Shown: positions 1 to 12,459 of the stretch, piece after piece
How positions within the stretch are numbered: position 1 is the first letter of the stretch
Layout: the number at the start of each line of letters is the position of its first letter
Origin: Chrysemys picta bellii
Lineage: Eukaryota > Chordata > Testudines > Emydidae
Direction of reading: 5' to 3'
Length of the DNA stretch: 64,000 nucleotides
Assembly: GCF_011386835.1 (NCBI RefSeq)
Contig: NC_088800.1
Span: 15,276,572 to 15,340,571 of the forward strand
The notes under the pieces: model-generated
What the model was told of the DNA's origin: nothing
The model's input: only the letters and a program-made list of their open reading frames with translations
Databases searched by the model: none
Position numbers and translations under genes: made by a program

Positions 1-2340
1 ATGCTGCAGATCAGACAGGAAGAACTGGACTTTAAAGTAGCTGATCTCTAAGTCATTTAGAGCTTTGTAGATAGTCACCATCACCTGGAATTTCACCCAG
101 GGATTGGCCAGCCTCCAGAGTTTAGCCTAGGTGTGATATGCTCCCACCAGCCTACTTTTGTTCTGAAATCCTGCATTCTGTGCTAAATTAAACTTCAGCG
201 TGGTTTTCATGGTTAGCCTCAGGAAAAACATCTTCATCAACCATGGAGATAACAATCAGCTAATCTGAGAGGAACAAATGCATCCTCATGCTAGCCATAG
301 GCAAACATGACTTCAGCAGTGGGGTTATATAGGAAATGCTAAGCAGGACTGCAAAGCAGGATCAGATGGAGAAGTTCACCTGGATGCAGGAGAGGGAGAC
401 CCTGCCTAACCAAACTGAAGAAGCAGTAATGAGAGTCACTGAGGGGAGAAGCCATGGATCTAATTCACCTGAGTGCTAAAGTTTGAATCCTCTCATCTTA
501 AAACCTTTCTCTTTCTTTACTATTAATATCTGAGTAGTGCCTAGAGGCCAAAGTGGAGACTGGAATCCCATTGTGTTTGGTCTCCTTGCATCCCTCCTCT
601 CTGTGACACACGCCCACACTCACCTTCCCCATCACTGCCTTTTCCTTCCCTCCCTTTGCTGTCTCCTCCCATCCCACCCACTGGAACTACGCTTATTTGC
701 ATAATACTTATTTGCATAATTATCCATTTTCAGCATCCTCTTCTTTTTTTCTCCTCCCCATACAGTGCTTCACCGTTTCTGCCTGTATCAATCTCTGTAA
801 CTAACTCTGCAAAGCATTGCTCTCAGGGTCTGCATTGGACAGACACTCTATACAATATAGAACATTACCAAGCCTTTTCCCCCATGTCATTGACTTACCA
901 GTGGCCTGAATGGGATCATTACTAGGGTGGTTGTTGAGGTTCTATTTTGGACATTTGCCGCTGCTTGCAATGCCTGCGCTCACCACCAATGCGCTGAGAT
1001 TGAGTTAGGATCCCTGAGGCTAACATTTCCACTTTCCCTTTCTTTGATCTAAGTCTCTTTTCCTGAATTGATGGCCTTGGCAAGTCAAAACATCTCTTAC
1101 CCAGCTTGACTCTTCCTTTCTGCTAGTGAAAGAACTCCCTCTCTCAGTGCCACGTGGCAGATGCCAGAGCTGAGTATCAGCTGTGCATCCGAATTAGGGT
1201 AAGGGCAGAGGCAGGCACCCACATTTTGTCCAACCAAGAGCTTGGCCAGGAATCCGAGGGATCATCTAGTCTGCACGGCAGGAAGCAGTCCTCAGCTGCT
1301 TCTGTCTCTAATCTGATGGGGTGGCCTCCACAGGTGACCAGATCCAGACTGCCAAGTGTCATTTTGACTTAAGTAGTCTAGCTGCTGGAGCAGCACATGT
1401 TGGCATCTATCATCTCTAGAGTCCATACATCACTAGTTAAGGGGAGAGTGCCCACTGGCTGCTTTGTAGAATTCTGGCTACAACGATGCGAGAAGATTCA
1501 ACTTTAGACTGATCCACTTGACACCCAAATACCTAATGTGCCTTCAGCTAGCACCAAGCCATTAAGCGGCAGGGGCAATCCTTCTCCCCCCAGGTCTGGG
1601 TTAATGCCATGGTCTCCTGTCATCAGCTGGCCCATCTCCTTCCTTTCCTAATATCCTGCTAAACTGGCAGCCCTGATTCCAATAAAGCACAGCCACCATT
1701 CCAATAAAGTTCAGCCACTCAGCCTCATGTGGCGGAAATAAATATACTCTCATATCGAGAGGGAGGACACTTAGGTTTATGATGAAGGGTGCCCAGCATG
1801 TGATGGGTTAACACAGTCTCCAGCTAATTTCTGCAAGCCAGCTCCCCTCCTCTTCTTTGCTTCTGTATGCAGCAGACAGGGCCTCTGCCTAGGTTCCTGC
1901 ACTGAGCTGTTGCCAGGGGAGCAGTTAGGCAAGTCTGAGCTATGCGGGGAAAAGGCCTGGCCTGTCAAAGTGTCTGAGATGAACCATAGCCCAGTCCCCC
2001 TGCAGCTGGGCTCAGGCATGCCTCAGCCCTTGTTTGGAGCCTGGGAATGGCAAAGCCCAGTGAGGTTCAAGGGCAAACTTGCTATTCATTAGTCAGGGGT
2101 CCTTGACGTTCCCACTCTCTGTCTCCCTTCTTCTTCTTCTTCTTTCTATCCCTCTTTTGACACATTCCTGGGTGCCTTTGGTGAAAGCTCCCCTCCGCCT
2201 CCTCGCCTCTGCATAAACTTCCCCAGGAGACCAGGCAGGGAGAGGAACAATGACTGCAGGATGTCTATTCAAAGCAGAGGCCCAGTCAGACTGGCTGGAT
2301 CACTTGGTGTTTGCTGGCTGGGTCCCTTGCTGGGTTCTTC
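1..2340. other. Noncoding stretch, no gene recognised
   Basis: No frame longer than about 90 codons and no recognisable domain on either strand. A tandem octamer motif (entered separately) is the only structured signal I see. The remainder looks like single-copy intergenic or intronic DNA. Confidence 0.5.
692..720. promoter_or_regulatory. Tandem pair of octamer (POU-type) motifs
   Basis: Two adjacent copies of CTTATTTGCATAAT lie head to tail, each containing the octamer ATTTGCAT recognised by POU-family factors. The 14-15 base spacing places the two sites about 1.5 helical turns apart. The repeat is seen directly; factor binding is inferred. Confidence 0.4.
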
Positions 2341-2356
2341 TTCCCCAACATTTCTA

Positions 2357-2359
<3 letters not shown>

Positions 2360-2393
<34 letters not shown>
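2360..2393. repeat. (GT)n microsatellite
   Basis: An uninterrupted GT dinucleotide run of about 33 bases. It faces a (CA)n run about 200 bases downstream, so the two can pair as an inverted repeat. Confidence 0.95.
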
Positions 2394-2591
2394 TTTGACT
2401 TGGATTTCAGATCACCGATATTCTTATTATCTTCATATTTGCAGGAAATTGTAATTTAAGATAAGAAAATGACAGCTGCATTTCTCTGGCTCAAACAGCC
2501 CAAACAAAGTGCAGAAAAGTTCCTTCTTATAAAATATAAATGATTGCTTAGGCGCGTGAGCACAGGACAAGTTAGCAAGCCAGGGAATGTC

Positions 2592-2596
<5 letters not shown>

Positions 2597-2642
<46 letters not shown>
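2597..2642. repeat. (AC)n microsatellite
   Basis: A perfect run of 23 AC units. Cysteine- or valine-rich frames reported by ORF finders on the minus strand here are only translations of this run. Confidence 0.97.
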
Positions 2643-2644
<2 letters not shown>

Positions 2645-3496
2645 ATGTCTCTAGTGCACAAGATAAAACGAGCTGTGTAGCCATAACACTCGCAGCCTCC
2701 CTTCTTACCCCAGTGAATGGAATATTTCATAGCTCTTAGAAGCTGAAGCTCCCTTGTAATTATCCAAGGCAAACAGCACGTGTTATTAGTTTAAAATGGT
2801 TTCTCCCTCCCCAGGCCCCTGGAGCAGAATGGAGGTGTAATTGTGCTAAGGAGTTAGCCGGGGAGAACACAGCTTTTGGTCACATTCAAGTTGGAGGTCT
2901 TGAGCCAGGGAGCCAGTATGAAAGACTCTTATTTGCATAAGCAGCATGTGCCTGTACAAAAAGAAAGATATCAGGGGCTTTCAAAATTCAATCGAGGTTG
3001 GAAGGAAAATAAGGGGAAGGGGAAGCAGAGTGAAAAAAATTGACAGTGAAAAGGGTTTTGCTAAGTAACACCCCAGCGAGATTAAATTGTCCAGAAAGTT
3101 TCTCCCTATGAGTCTATGAATTGGGCGATGGGGTGAGGCGAAGGGGAGGGGCAGAATCCATCCTTCCAAAGGGCATGAATAGGAAATTGGCAAAGGAAAA
3201 AAAATCTGATTAGGCAGGTAAGCCCTGCATTTTAGTTGTTGTTAGTTTGGGGTTTGTGCCCCACAATGTTACCAGCAATGCTGCTTCTGCAGGGGCCTCA
3301 TCAATGGAGAAGGTGCTTTTTTTTTTTTTTTAAAGAACCACAAACCTTAACAGAACATTCAGCTGATTTCTAACAACAATAGAAAATAACAGAAGAAGGT
3401 CCCTGGCTGTCTCCCACAGGCCCAGGCTAGCAGAGAGTGGAACAGTAATTGCGAATTTTTATGGAAAAACAAAGCTATTTTTCAACCCTCACCTAC

Positions 3497-3557
3497 TGCC
3501 TGATCCAAAACCCATTGAAGCGAGTGGAAAAACCTGACTGGCTTGGGATCAGGTCCC
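3497..3557. repeat. Short inverted-repeat element (CCCATTGAA family), copy 1
   Basis: Begins with CCTGATCCAAAACCCATTG and ends with the inverted counterpart GGCTTGGGATCAGG, giving a small imperfect palindrome of about 60 bases. I recognise the text as a short repeat common in turtle and other sauropsid genomes, but I cannot name its class. Two more copies follow within 1.3 kb. Confidence 0.55.
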
Positions 3558-4387
3558 TAGTGAGTTTTTGTGTTTCCCAAAACTGGTTAGTAGGAGTCCC
3601 ATGCCTGTACTGGAAATATACCACAGAGTTTCTTTTTCGCGTGTTTTCTTGATACACATAGCCAAAGGTTCAAGGCCCTGAACAATGTGCAGGGACAGAG
3701 TATTTGCAATAGACCTCGGCTTTTCTAAAGCCCCTTGGAAGAGCTGGGGGTTGAAATCAGAGGAGTCTGTCCAATCTCCCCGCCCACACACACATGTATT
3801 AGATGCACAAAGGTACACATTGCTCAGGATGCCGGATAGCAGCAGATGGCATTGCTGCTTTCAGGAGTGGGTTTCTATCCTCTACCAGTAAGTGCCTCCT
3901 CTATTTGCACAATAGATGAGCCCCTCAGGCTGCAGCAGACTGAGACAGACTGCCAGGGTGGAGGGGCAAAGGAGCATGGAGCAGCAGTCCTGTGTTTGCT
4001 CCCGCCTGCTTCGATTGCAGGGGGAGCAGAGTGGTGCCTCCATCTAAGGTGGAGAGTGGAATCTTCTGGCTGACCTGCCTAAATTCTTCCCGGCTGGCCA
4101 CTAAGGTGCAGACTTCCCCCCTTTTTCTTTTGAAAATGACCTCTTTAGTGAGTTATTTAGTTTCAGTGGCAATCCCCAGCTGCCCTGGGTGCGCAGCAAG
4201 CATGAAATTTTAAACAGATGGGAGAGTAAACGAAGCTGCTCTCTCTGCTTAGTAAGAGCTTAATGTAACAAGATGGGAAATGGAGTACAATCCAAACTTA
4301 AATCAATGTGGAGCCATGTCCACAAACAGATGACCACTGGGAGGAGCAGGGAAGGGGATCAGGGATCACCAGCTGAACTGAGCACCT

Positions 4388-4460
4388 AGGACCCCATCCA
4401 TAGTCCTTTGCAGTCAGTGGAAGACTCCCATTGATTTCAGTGGGCTCTGAATCAAGCCCC
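4388..4460. repeat. Short inverted-repeat element, copy 2
   Basis: Contains the core ACTCCCATTGATTTCAGTGG flanked by diverged arms ending in CTGAATCAAGCCCC. Same family as the copies at about 3.5 and 4.7 kb, judged by the shared CCATTGA core and the ATC(C/A)A(A/G) arm text. Confidence 0.5.
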
Positions 4461-4710
4461 TGTTTGGACGGCTTGGAGTGAGAGACAGTGGGCCCAGTGC
4501 AGAATGGAGTAAGCAGGTTCTGCCCAGTGACTTCAAGGGGATCTGCATATCAGATGGGTGTGAGTTACACTGCATTGCTCACACCTGCTTTATTATCACT
4601 CTACCTCTGAGCAGAGGTAGGCCAGTACCAAAGACTTTCCACCAGCCTTCAGGTTTTAATGTAGAATGAATTCACCTAGAACTGGATTTATCCCTTTCCG
4701 CTTTATTTTA

Positions 4711-4784
4711 CGGGCCTGACCCAAAGCCCATTAAAGTGAAGAGGAGTCTTTCCATGGATGCCAATGAGCTTTCGATTTGGTTCG
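4711..4784. repeat. Short inverted-repeat element, copy 3
   Basis: Starts with CGGGCCTGACCCAAAGCCCA and carries an internal AGTCTTTCCATGGATGCCAA core followed by a diverged inverted arm GAGCTTTCGATTTGG. Same family as the two copies just upstream. Confidence 0.5.
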
Positions 4785-4799
4785 TAATGAATATTCTAG

Positions 4800-7100
4800 C
4801 AAAGATGTTTAGGAGCAGGGATGTTCCTGGAGAGAGTGATTTTCAAGTGAAGGTCCCTGGAAATCAGACTCTGGCTTCTTAAATGTTGGGTATTCACATG
4901 ATTCAATCAAACAATTACCCTCACTCATCCAATCAAGGAACAAAAATGTGCTCTAGGTGTCCAATCAAACATTGAATTCTCTCAGGTAACTCACAAAAGA
5001 GACATATAGCAAGAATTATTCACAAAAAATAGTTTGTGGGTAATTCTGACTATTTTAGGAAATTGTGAGCTGGTGAAAAAATGAGCTGAAACTAGCTGAA
5101 TGATGGTTCTTTGTTAATTATTGACCCAGCTCTGCTCCTAATGTGGGTTTACAACCAGGGGTTACATCACCAGTGGCGGTGGCCTGGCAAGAGAAATTGC
5201 CAAAGGAAAGGAACTGGATTTGCAGGCAGTCCCAGTAGCTAGAGGCTTGTGACTGGTGGAAAATAACAACAACCAAAAGAAAACAAGGGGAAAGAAGTAC
5301 TGAGACGAATAAGAAAGAACAGGAAAAATAGCTCAAATGACCTTTTTCCTGACCATAATGGCTTTTGATCCAGCCTAAATCGTTCTATATCATTTTACAG
5401 AAGGGCCTGCCAAAGACAAGGGCTTAGAGACCAGGGAAAGTTAACATGAAGATTAAAACATCAGAGGGCTGGTTCTTTAGAGGCTCTGACATGCAGAGTA
5501 ATCCCATGCACCCAAAGCTTTAGGAGGAAGGCTCCTCCCACTGACTGGCCACATGTAGGACCTCTGAGGTCAGAGCTCCTCAGCCCCTCACAGAGAGAGG
5601 TGGGGAGATTTACCAAGAAAGTAACAGTGAAAAAGAGACAGCCATAGGGCGGGAGGGGATCCCAGCATTTCAGTAGCACAGGGGCCTTGTCGCTCACCCT
5701 GCAGTCTATAAAGCCAAAGACTTGAAGCAGCGGAACTGGGCAGAACGTGTAAACTCTGGCCATGGCAAACATTTTGGGGGAGTGGGTGTTGTTCCTTGGC
5801 ACAGGGGAGTGTTTCAGTGAAACAATCACTGTGCTTTGGCATTGGCTCCATCCATGGCTGAGAGGCTCCAGGCGCACTGAATTACTTCCTTGCTGGTGTG
5901 AGTCTAGGTGTGATTATTTTATTGGTATGGGAAATAATGTTTGGGGGGTTGTTTGCTTTGTTGTAGATTCCCGTGACTGGCGAATGGCAAGCGGTTAGAC
6001 GCCTTCGTTTTCTTTGTTAAACTTCACCACAGATGAAAACCGCCGGGGACTTTTCGCGTCACACACAACTACTCATCGATCAATGTACCGGGCAGCTATT
6101 TTACAAATGGCCCAGAGAAGAGGCTGCTTTGGACGCTGGACCTCGAGGGCTTTCGGGATTGCAGTTGAAGAGGGTGAGGTGTGTGGAGCAGGAGAAAACT
6201 TTGATTTGCTGTCAATTGTACAATGAATGCCTCACTGGTGAATATTTTGCGGTCAACTTTGCTGCTCTGTAACCCCAGGATATCACAGTCCTCCTCGCTC
6301 TCCCGTTCAAACTGCCCTGCCTAGCCAGGGAGAGACCGGAAAGCAAATGCCTCGACTGGGAAAAAAAATCTATTGCATGTCTGACTGTAGGCGTGTGAAG
6401 TACTGAGGAAGCACCACTGGACTCAATGTGGAAAAGTTTGGTCTTTATTTTGCTTTGTTGCACTGAGAACGGCACCGTATTAATGCCCGAGACAACTGTA
6501 CCTTCTGTGTGTTTGTAACAACTGGCCATAGTGACAAGATTCCCTGTTATTACAGAATACCCTGTATATGTAGGGCAGTATTTTCACTAAGGCTTGAGGG
6601 GCGCGTGTCTGCCCCCCAACTCCCGCAACTTATTTTATCCCTCTTTTTGAATAGAAACTGATTCTTCAACGCAAACTTATTCTTACGGTGCAAACATGCC
6701 CAACTGTGGCTGTGTAGATGTGTTTCAGATGTCTTTATTCTTGTAAAAGACACATCCGCTTCCCCCCCCCCCCCCCACCACTTGTTTAAACAAAGCGATG
6801 GTTAAAATAAACAATTCACTTGTCAAGATGATTCGTGTGTTTTCGTCCAGTCTAGCAACGGGAGGAATATAACGGGGGTTGCCCCCCCCAAATAAATCCA
6901 GCCACAGAAGCGCAGTGAATGTACTATCAGAGCCCAACCCCCCCATGTTCTGCACGATCCCACACACAAAAGTAACCCCGTCCCCAAGAACGAACGAATT
7001 CCTGGCAGCTAAATGATCAGTGTCCGGTCTGGACCCGTTCTAGATGGCTGGGAAACAGCTGTTAAACCCAGTGCAAACAGTCCCCAGGAAAGACTATAAT
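4800..7100. other. Noncoding stretch, no gene recognised
   Basis: Frames here reach at most about 138 codons with no recognisable domain. A run of 15 C occurs at 6762-6776. I see no splice-bounded coding block that I would defend. Confidence 0.45.
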
Positions 7101-7139
7101 GAATGTCTTTAAAATGGTCTGAAGCCCTTCTGCCTTACA

Positions 7140-9120
7140 GAGGCGGGTTTCCACCATGGGGCCGATTCCAGGCATGTTCTCTCCGTCCTGCCGGAGGTGG
7201 CAGATTTCCCAGATGAAACCCTAAAACCAAAGCATCGGGCCCACACCCGCGTTGCCTCCCGTCAGCACACGCAGAAGGGGCGCAGAGCGCGGCAAGGCCA
7301 AATTCAAAGGCTGGGTTGGGGGCGGGGGTTGAAAACAGTCTAATCTGCGTTGTGCTGGGGCCTGGCGGAGGAGCCAACCCTAGAAAACGGGCCTGGGATT
7401 ATTCTGCGCGATCCCAGCAGCCCCTCGGCTGTGGTCCCCGAGCAGCGCGTGAAAGAGGAACTGGATGGGTGGGAGGGCTGATGACCTGCCTCCCGGGGGC
7501 TCCTTACCCCACCCTTTACATGAAGAAGGTGATTTCTAGCTAACACGGTTTCTCTATATTTTTAACCTCTCGTTGTTCACTCCTGGCCTTCTCCGGGGGG
7601 GGGGGGGTGCCCTGCAGCCACGCACCCTTGTGTGCCGGGGTGGGGCCTGAGTCCGGCTTCTGAAGCGAAAGACCAGGCCAAATGTGGATGAAGCCTGCCT
7701 GCAGGAGGGCGGGTCGGGCGTGCTAACTCCCCCCGCCCCCGCGACCTGCCTTCAGCGGCCCTAAAGGGCAGGGGAGAGCCGCCCCAAAGTGCGCTTGGGG
7801 ATCTGGGAATCGCCAGCCCCGAATCGAACAGCGCTGCCCCTTGGAAAGCCGGATTGTTCAGGGGCCTGCGCCACCCCCGAAGGCCTCCGCTGCTGGGGTG
7901 CAGAGCCTAGCCAGGAGTCCTTGGCACTGGGCCTGGCGGGGGGGGGTGGGGGAGGGAAGATAGCGGTTAGAGGCCGCTCAGGAAAGCGATGAAGATGTGG
8001 CCACATGGGAGCTGTCCCATGGGGGCCCTAGAGGCGGGAGTCCCGGTCCTCCCCCTTGGTACCTGGCTGCATCTGCCTTGCTTTTTACCGAGCCTTTCCC
8101 CAGGTCTGCGGGGCTACCCAGCGCTGCCACCTGGTCGGTTTGTCCGGGACTCAACAGGGCAGAACCGAGCATCTCACCTGGGCAGCTGCCCCGGCTGCGC
8201 GAACAGAGCACTGAGCAGAGACCAAGGCCTGCAGCCTTTGCTCGGGCGAACCTGCCCGTCCCCCTGCTCTTGGGCAGTGGAAATGCAGTGGGGGGGGGGG
8301 GAGAATGCCCTGCCCCCCCCCCCCAGTGCCTTTAACATCAGTGCCAGCTGCCAACTCAGGCTGGGGAGGGCTGTGCCATAAACAGAACAGGTCTCAGTTC
8401 CCTGCTACAGGCCTACTGGTCTTGCTAGGCCCGGCAGGGGCAACACCCCCGTTCCGGGTATGGCTGCGGGATCCGGCCCCAGAGGTGTTTCAGCCCCCCG
8501 ATAAGGTCGTCAGAGACACGGCGTGTCCCCAGCAGCAGACAGGCGCGGGGTACCCTGAAGCCCTGGCGAATAGTCTCCCCTATTTCAGTCCCGCAGGAAA
8601 CCCTGGAGCCAGCTCGCGGGGGCTGTATGACTGAGCTGGTATTTCGGAGTCTGAGTCGAAGGCTTGCCAAGGGCCGGGGAGGGTGGGGCCGCCCGGCTTT
8701 TCCCTCGTGGCGTTTAGGCTACAGGGCGTCAAGCGATACCACCAAGCGACCCCTGACACTCAGACAACCCCGCGCCTCTCATCACACCCAGCTGCCAAAC
8801 AAACCCCGCCGCTCTTGGACGTGTTTCCTGCTCGCTGCCTTGCTTCCTCTGAAGGATCCTAACGAGGCCCATGGCAGGGATTCAAACCCCTTCCACTATT
8901 TATAGCTAAAAACGGAACAATCCCCCCCACTAGCCCCATTGTGCGGCTCATCGCGAAGGGCCGTTTGCAGCCGGCTCCAGACATTCCTTTTCTCCTGGGA
9001 AAAAAAGATGATACGCAACAATCCGCGGTGACATGCTCCGGCTCCCCAAATAAAGTTGGCCGGGCTCTGTTGAGACAGGCACGACTGGCCCATGGAAAAA
9101 AACACGCGGCGCGGCCCATA
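7140..9120. promoter_or_regulatory. CpG-rich block
   Basis: CG dinucleotides are frequent (for example GGGCGCAGAGCGCGGC near 7270 and many between 8440 and 8740) and GC content is high compared with the flanks. This is CpG-island-like. Open frames exist in several overlapping phases on both strands, which is expected at this composition, and none shows a domain. A G12 run (8290-8301) faces a C12 run (8313-8324) inside the block. Whether the block is a promoter is inference. Confidence 0.5.
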
Positions 9121-9149
9121 CAGGGCCCGCACAAAGGGGGTTTTATTCA

Positions 9150-9255
9150 AATTTGTTTAGAGTTTAGCGGATTTGCATGAAAAATGTGTGAGAAAAGCCG
9201 GCTCCAATGACCTCATCCGCAGCTGCCATTAACGTTCAATTAAGAGCTGAATAGC
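9150..9255. promoter_or_regulatory. Candidate conserved noncoding element with octamer and TAAT/AATTA cores
   Basis: An AT-richer island directly after a CpG block. It holds ATTTGCATGA (octamer), TGACCTCA (half-site like) and CATTAACGTTCAATTAAG (homeodomain-type cores). Clustered motifs of this sort are typical of developmental enhancers. Conservation cannot be tested here. Confidence 0.3.
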
Positions 9256-9279
9256 GGCACTGGGTGAACAGACTGGGAC

Positions 9280-10310
9280 GTGAAGAGAATCCAGCCTGGG
9301 ACTCAGACTGTGAGAACCAGAGGCCAGCTCAGCCCCCCCTTCCCCCCAAGAACCAAGTCTTGCCTGGCCTTAGCCCCCCCGGAGGCCAGGCATCTGCTTA
9401 GCAAACCTACGGGCTACATTCTGTGTCCCGTGACTAAAGGGAGACACCTCCAAACAATCGCTTCTGCCCAGGTTCAAAAGCCAGCACCCCAAGACTGGGT
9501 TATGCGCCTGAGAGGGGGGCAGCGTACCCCCACTCCCCAGGAGAGGCGCCTTGGCAAGAGGCAATGGGTCTAGTGCGCTGGAGGGCCCAGCTGAGTCCGC
9601 CCCACTTTTCACACCAGCCAGTGATCCTGAATCAGGTGGAGATGGGAGGGTGGGGAGAGAAGGTGGAAATCGTCCCGGGTGGTGGGGGTGAAGGTCTCCC
9701 CCAGTAGAAGCTGCGTTGGGAGAAGGGCCGGTGTTCTCCACACCATGACTTTGGGGGTGAGTGTCTCTCAATGCTTTAGCCTTACGCGCTGCCAGGGGGC
9801 TGTGAGCCAGCATGACTCTCCCCCCTCTCCCCCCCTGCACAGGCAGACAGAGCACCCGCAGGTGCCCTGGTCCCAGCGAGGTTCTCAGGCTCAGGCTTCT
9901 CAGACAAAGTCCCAAGTTCAAGTCCGCGCTGACGGGCTTTGCCATGGGATTCTCAGCTCCTTTCCATCCCCGCCTTTTGTTCGCCTCTGACAATTGCTCT
10001 TTATTCCCCCCCTCCACACCCCCCCGCCCTTCTGTACTTGGCACCGTTTAGCAGACTGACTGCAAACTTAACAACCCTGGTTCTTGGTATAAGCACTCAA
10101 ATTACCCTTCTTTCTACATATATACATTTCCCCGGGAGTGCGCATCTCCCTGCTGCAAGGGCTCGGGGGTGCCAGTCCCGTCCCCTAGTGCACGACACAG
10201 GGTCCCTTCACGCGGGAACTCAGGGGCTTGCTCTCAAAGTTAAGCTTCCAAAGCACCTAGAGACAACTTGCTGCTGAAGTCTGTAAGACACTGGGCTAGC
10301 AGAAGGAGAG
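9280..10310. other. GC-rich noncoding stretch
   Basis: Open frames up to 224 codons occur on the minus strand but are proline-, serine- and glycine-rich, overlap plus-strand frames, and show no domain. I treat them as compositional. An ATG followed by a strong donor site at 10318-10388 lies just past the end and is discussed under findings. Confidence 0.4.
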
Positions 10311-10589
10311 ACTAAGCATGAAAAGATTCAGCAGCGCTTCTCTCTGGGGCTTCCCCAAGCCAAGGCAGACCCGGGACTGCGCTCAGGTAAGAAGAACTTT
10401 GCATTTACTTGTCTTTTTTTATAATTATTTTGATGCCACACTTTCCGAGCTGCAGCCTGGCTTAGCGATGACAGGTTTGCACTTTACGGTCTCTGGAGCT
10501 ATTTCTGGGGGGGGGTCCCCTCCCCCTTAAGCGGCAGGCAATGCACCCGTTTTGCATAAATCAAAAGTCACTGGCGGTTGCTATTTGGT

Positions 10590-12330
10590 TAAGTGTCACA
10601 CTTTGACCCGGGACCAACTCACGGAGCAGGGGCTCGCGAGTTGATGCTCTAATAATGAAGTGTCTTGGTGACACAATGGCCGCGGCTACAAAACAAGTTC
10701 TCAGCCCTTGGGTTCAGCCAGTCACCTTACAAGAGGCTGGTGTGACCGCGCCACTCCTGACGGGTCCGGGGCAGCTAGCCACTTCCTCTGGCTGCTTCCA
10801 GGGGAAGGGAGAGCGGGGCAGGAGAGCAGGCGGGACACACGTTAGGGGCGGCACACGACGCCTCTAGCTGCAAACTGTAGCCGGGTCCTTGCAATTCGGA
10901 GCGCTCGGTAGCAAGTGCACGTGGCAATCTCGGGTTTCCAGGGCGCTTGGTGCTCTCCGGCTCTCAGCCCTACCCCTGCGTACTTCGAGCTGGTAGAGCA
11001 AACAGAGACTTTCGGTTACTTCTGCCTCCCCATCAGAAGCGCCCCTGGTTAGGAGGTGACCACCCCCTGCAGCAGCCGCAGCTGTCCGGACTGTGCTGGG
11101 GATGGGGACATACGCGCAGCCAGCGAGGGGAAAGAGAGAGCTGAGCTCGTTTAAGCAAAGACCGGTGCCCGTTGGAAGGCGGCGGGGTTACCCGGGGGGG
11201 GGGAGGGCTGGGGGAGCCCAGCGCAGCCTTAGGCTTGGTGCAAGCCCCCCTGGACGTGTCAGTGAGTGGCGTTCTCTAAAACCCCTTTGCTTAGACAAAC
11301 CCGACTCTCCCCGCTGAGCGACCCGAGCCTGGGGCGGGGGAGGGACGCAGGAATAAGGCGATCTGCGGAGGTTCCGCGCACCCTCCTCCTCCACCGCAAA
11401 CAAGCCGGTGGCTTTACAGACACTTGTCAAAGTCGGGAGCGGCTTCAATTTCAACCGCAGCCGCGCAGGCCCTCCCCCCCCCCCCCGAGAACCGAACCAG
11501 GACAGACCTCGGGGGGCGAGGCGCCGGAGCGCACTAGAGTTCAAAGCGCACTTGCGTTTTCTGTGATCCAGAGTGAAACCAGCGTCTCTGCAGCCGGAGG
11601 CTGCTCGTCTGGTTTAAATATTTGTACATGGTTGTTTGGCGAGCTAGACAGTCCTGGCGAGTGGTGGTAGATCGTTATCGGCCTATGACACCGAGGCGCA
11701 TACACCACAGACGGTTTGCTTACTGCTCTAAAGCGAATACGTCCTTTTCAATACAAAGATTCCCCATAACACCACCAGCAGCAAGTCAGAAGCAGACCAA
11801 CCCAAGGCCGAATATTGGAAGCTAAAGGCAGGGTCGCTCTTTTGGCCATGTAGCCCCCTGTCCCACGGAAGTCAGGGGGCTGCTCCCGGACGCCGGGGAC
11901 AGCTCTGGGTTGCAAGGTTCCTGCTGACTCAGCTGACACCCGCATCGGCCAGAAGCTCTGACCGCCGGGAGTCCAGCTGAGAACAGCGCAGTAAGGGTTG
12001 CGCAGTAGTCACGTGACGGTCACCTGCAAAAACTGGGGAGCAGAGGGGGCCCCCGATCAGCCCAATGTTTTTATCTCCCCTCCTCTTGCGTCCCCCCCCC
12101 TTCCTGCTGACAAGAAGAAACGCCTAGCCTGCGCCTTGCTCGTTCTGTATTGGTGCCTGTGGGCGATGCACGTGAGATCAGCCTGACAACTGGAAAGTAA
12201 ACCCAGACCTGTTCGTGGCGTTGCTGAAAACGCGCTGCAAAAGCTGGCTTCGGCTCGCTGCTGCTGCGGTTGGGTGGCACAGCACGGCAGGGTTCATGTC
12301 AAGCGCGCCCTGCATATGCTCTGGCCGTAT
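10590..12330. promoter_or_regulatory. CpG-rich block
   Basis: Dense CpG sequence, especially at 10750-11000 and 11150-11560 (for example GCGGCGGGGTTACCC and GGGGGGCGAGGCGCCGGAGC). GC boxes are frequent. This is CpG-island-like and a plausible promoter or Polycomb-type region. No domain is recognised in the frames that cross it. Confidence 0.5.
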
Positions 12331-12339
12331 TAACGGGGA

Positions 12340-12455
12340 GGGAACTACATATACACATGCACAAACATATACACACCAGGGACATCTACCCAGACAAATG
12401 CACACTCACAACTACCCTTACATAGACACAGACACACACACCCCAACACGCTGAC
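12340..12455. repeat. Degenerate CA-rich simple repeat
   Basis: Imperfect ACACATGC/ACATATACACA text ending in GACACAGACACACACACCCC. A decayed dinucleotide repeat. Confidence 0.7.
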
Positions 12456-12459
12456 ATCG

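Noticed and set aside
9370..10044. 224-codon minus-strand open frame
   Set aside because: No domain or family recognised, it overlaps several plus-strand frames, and has low-complexity Pro/Ser/Gly content.
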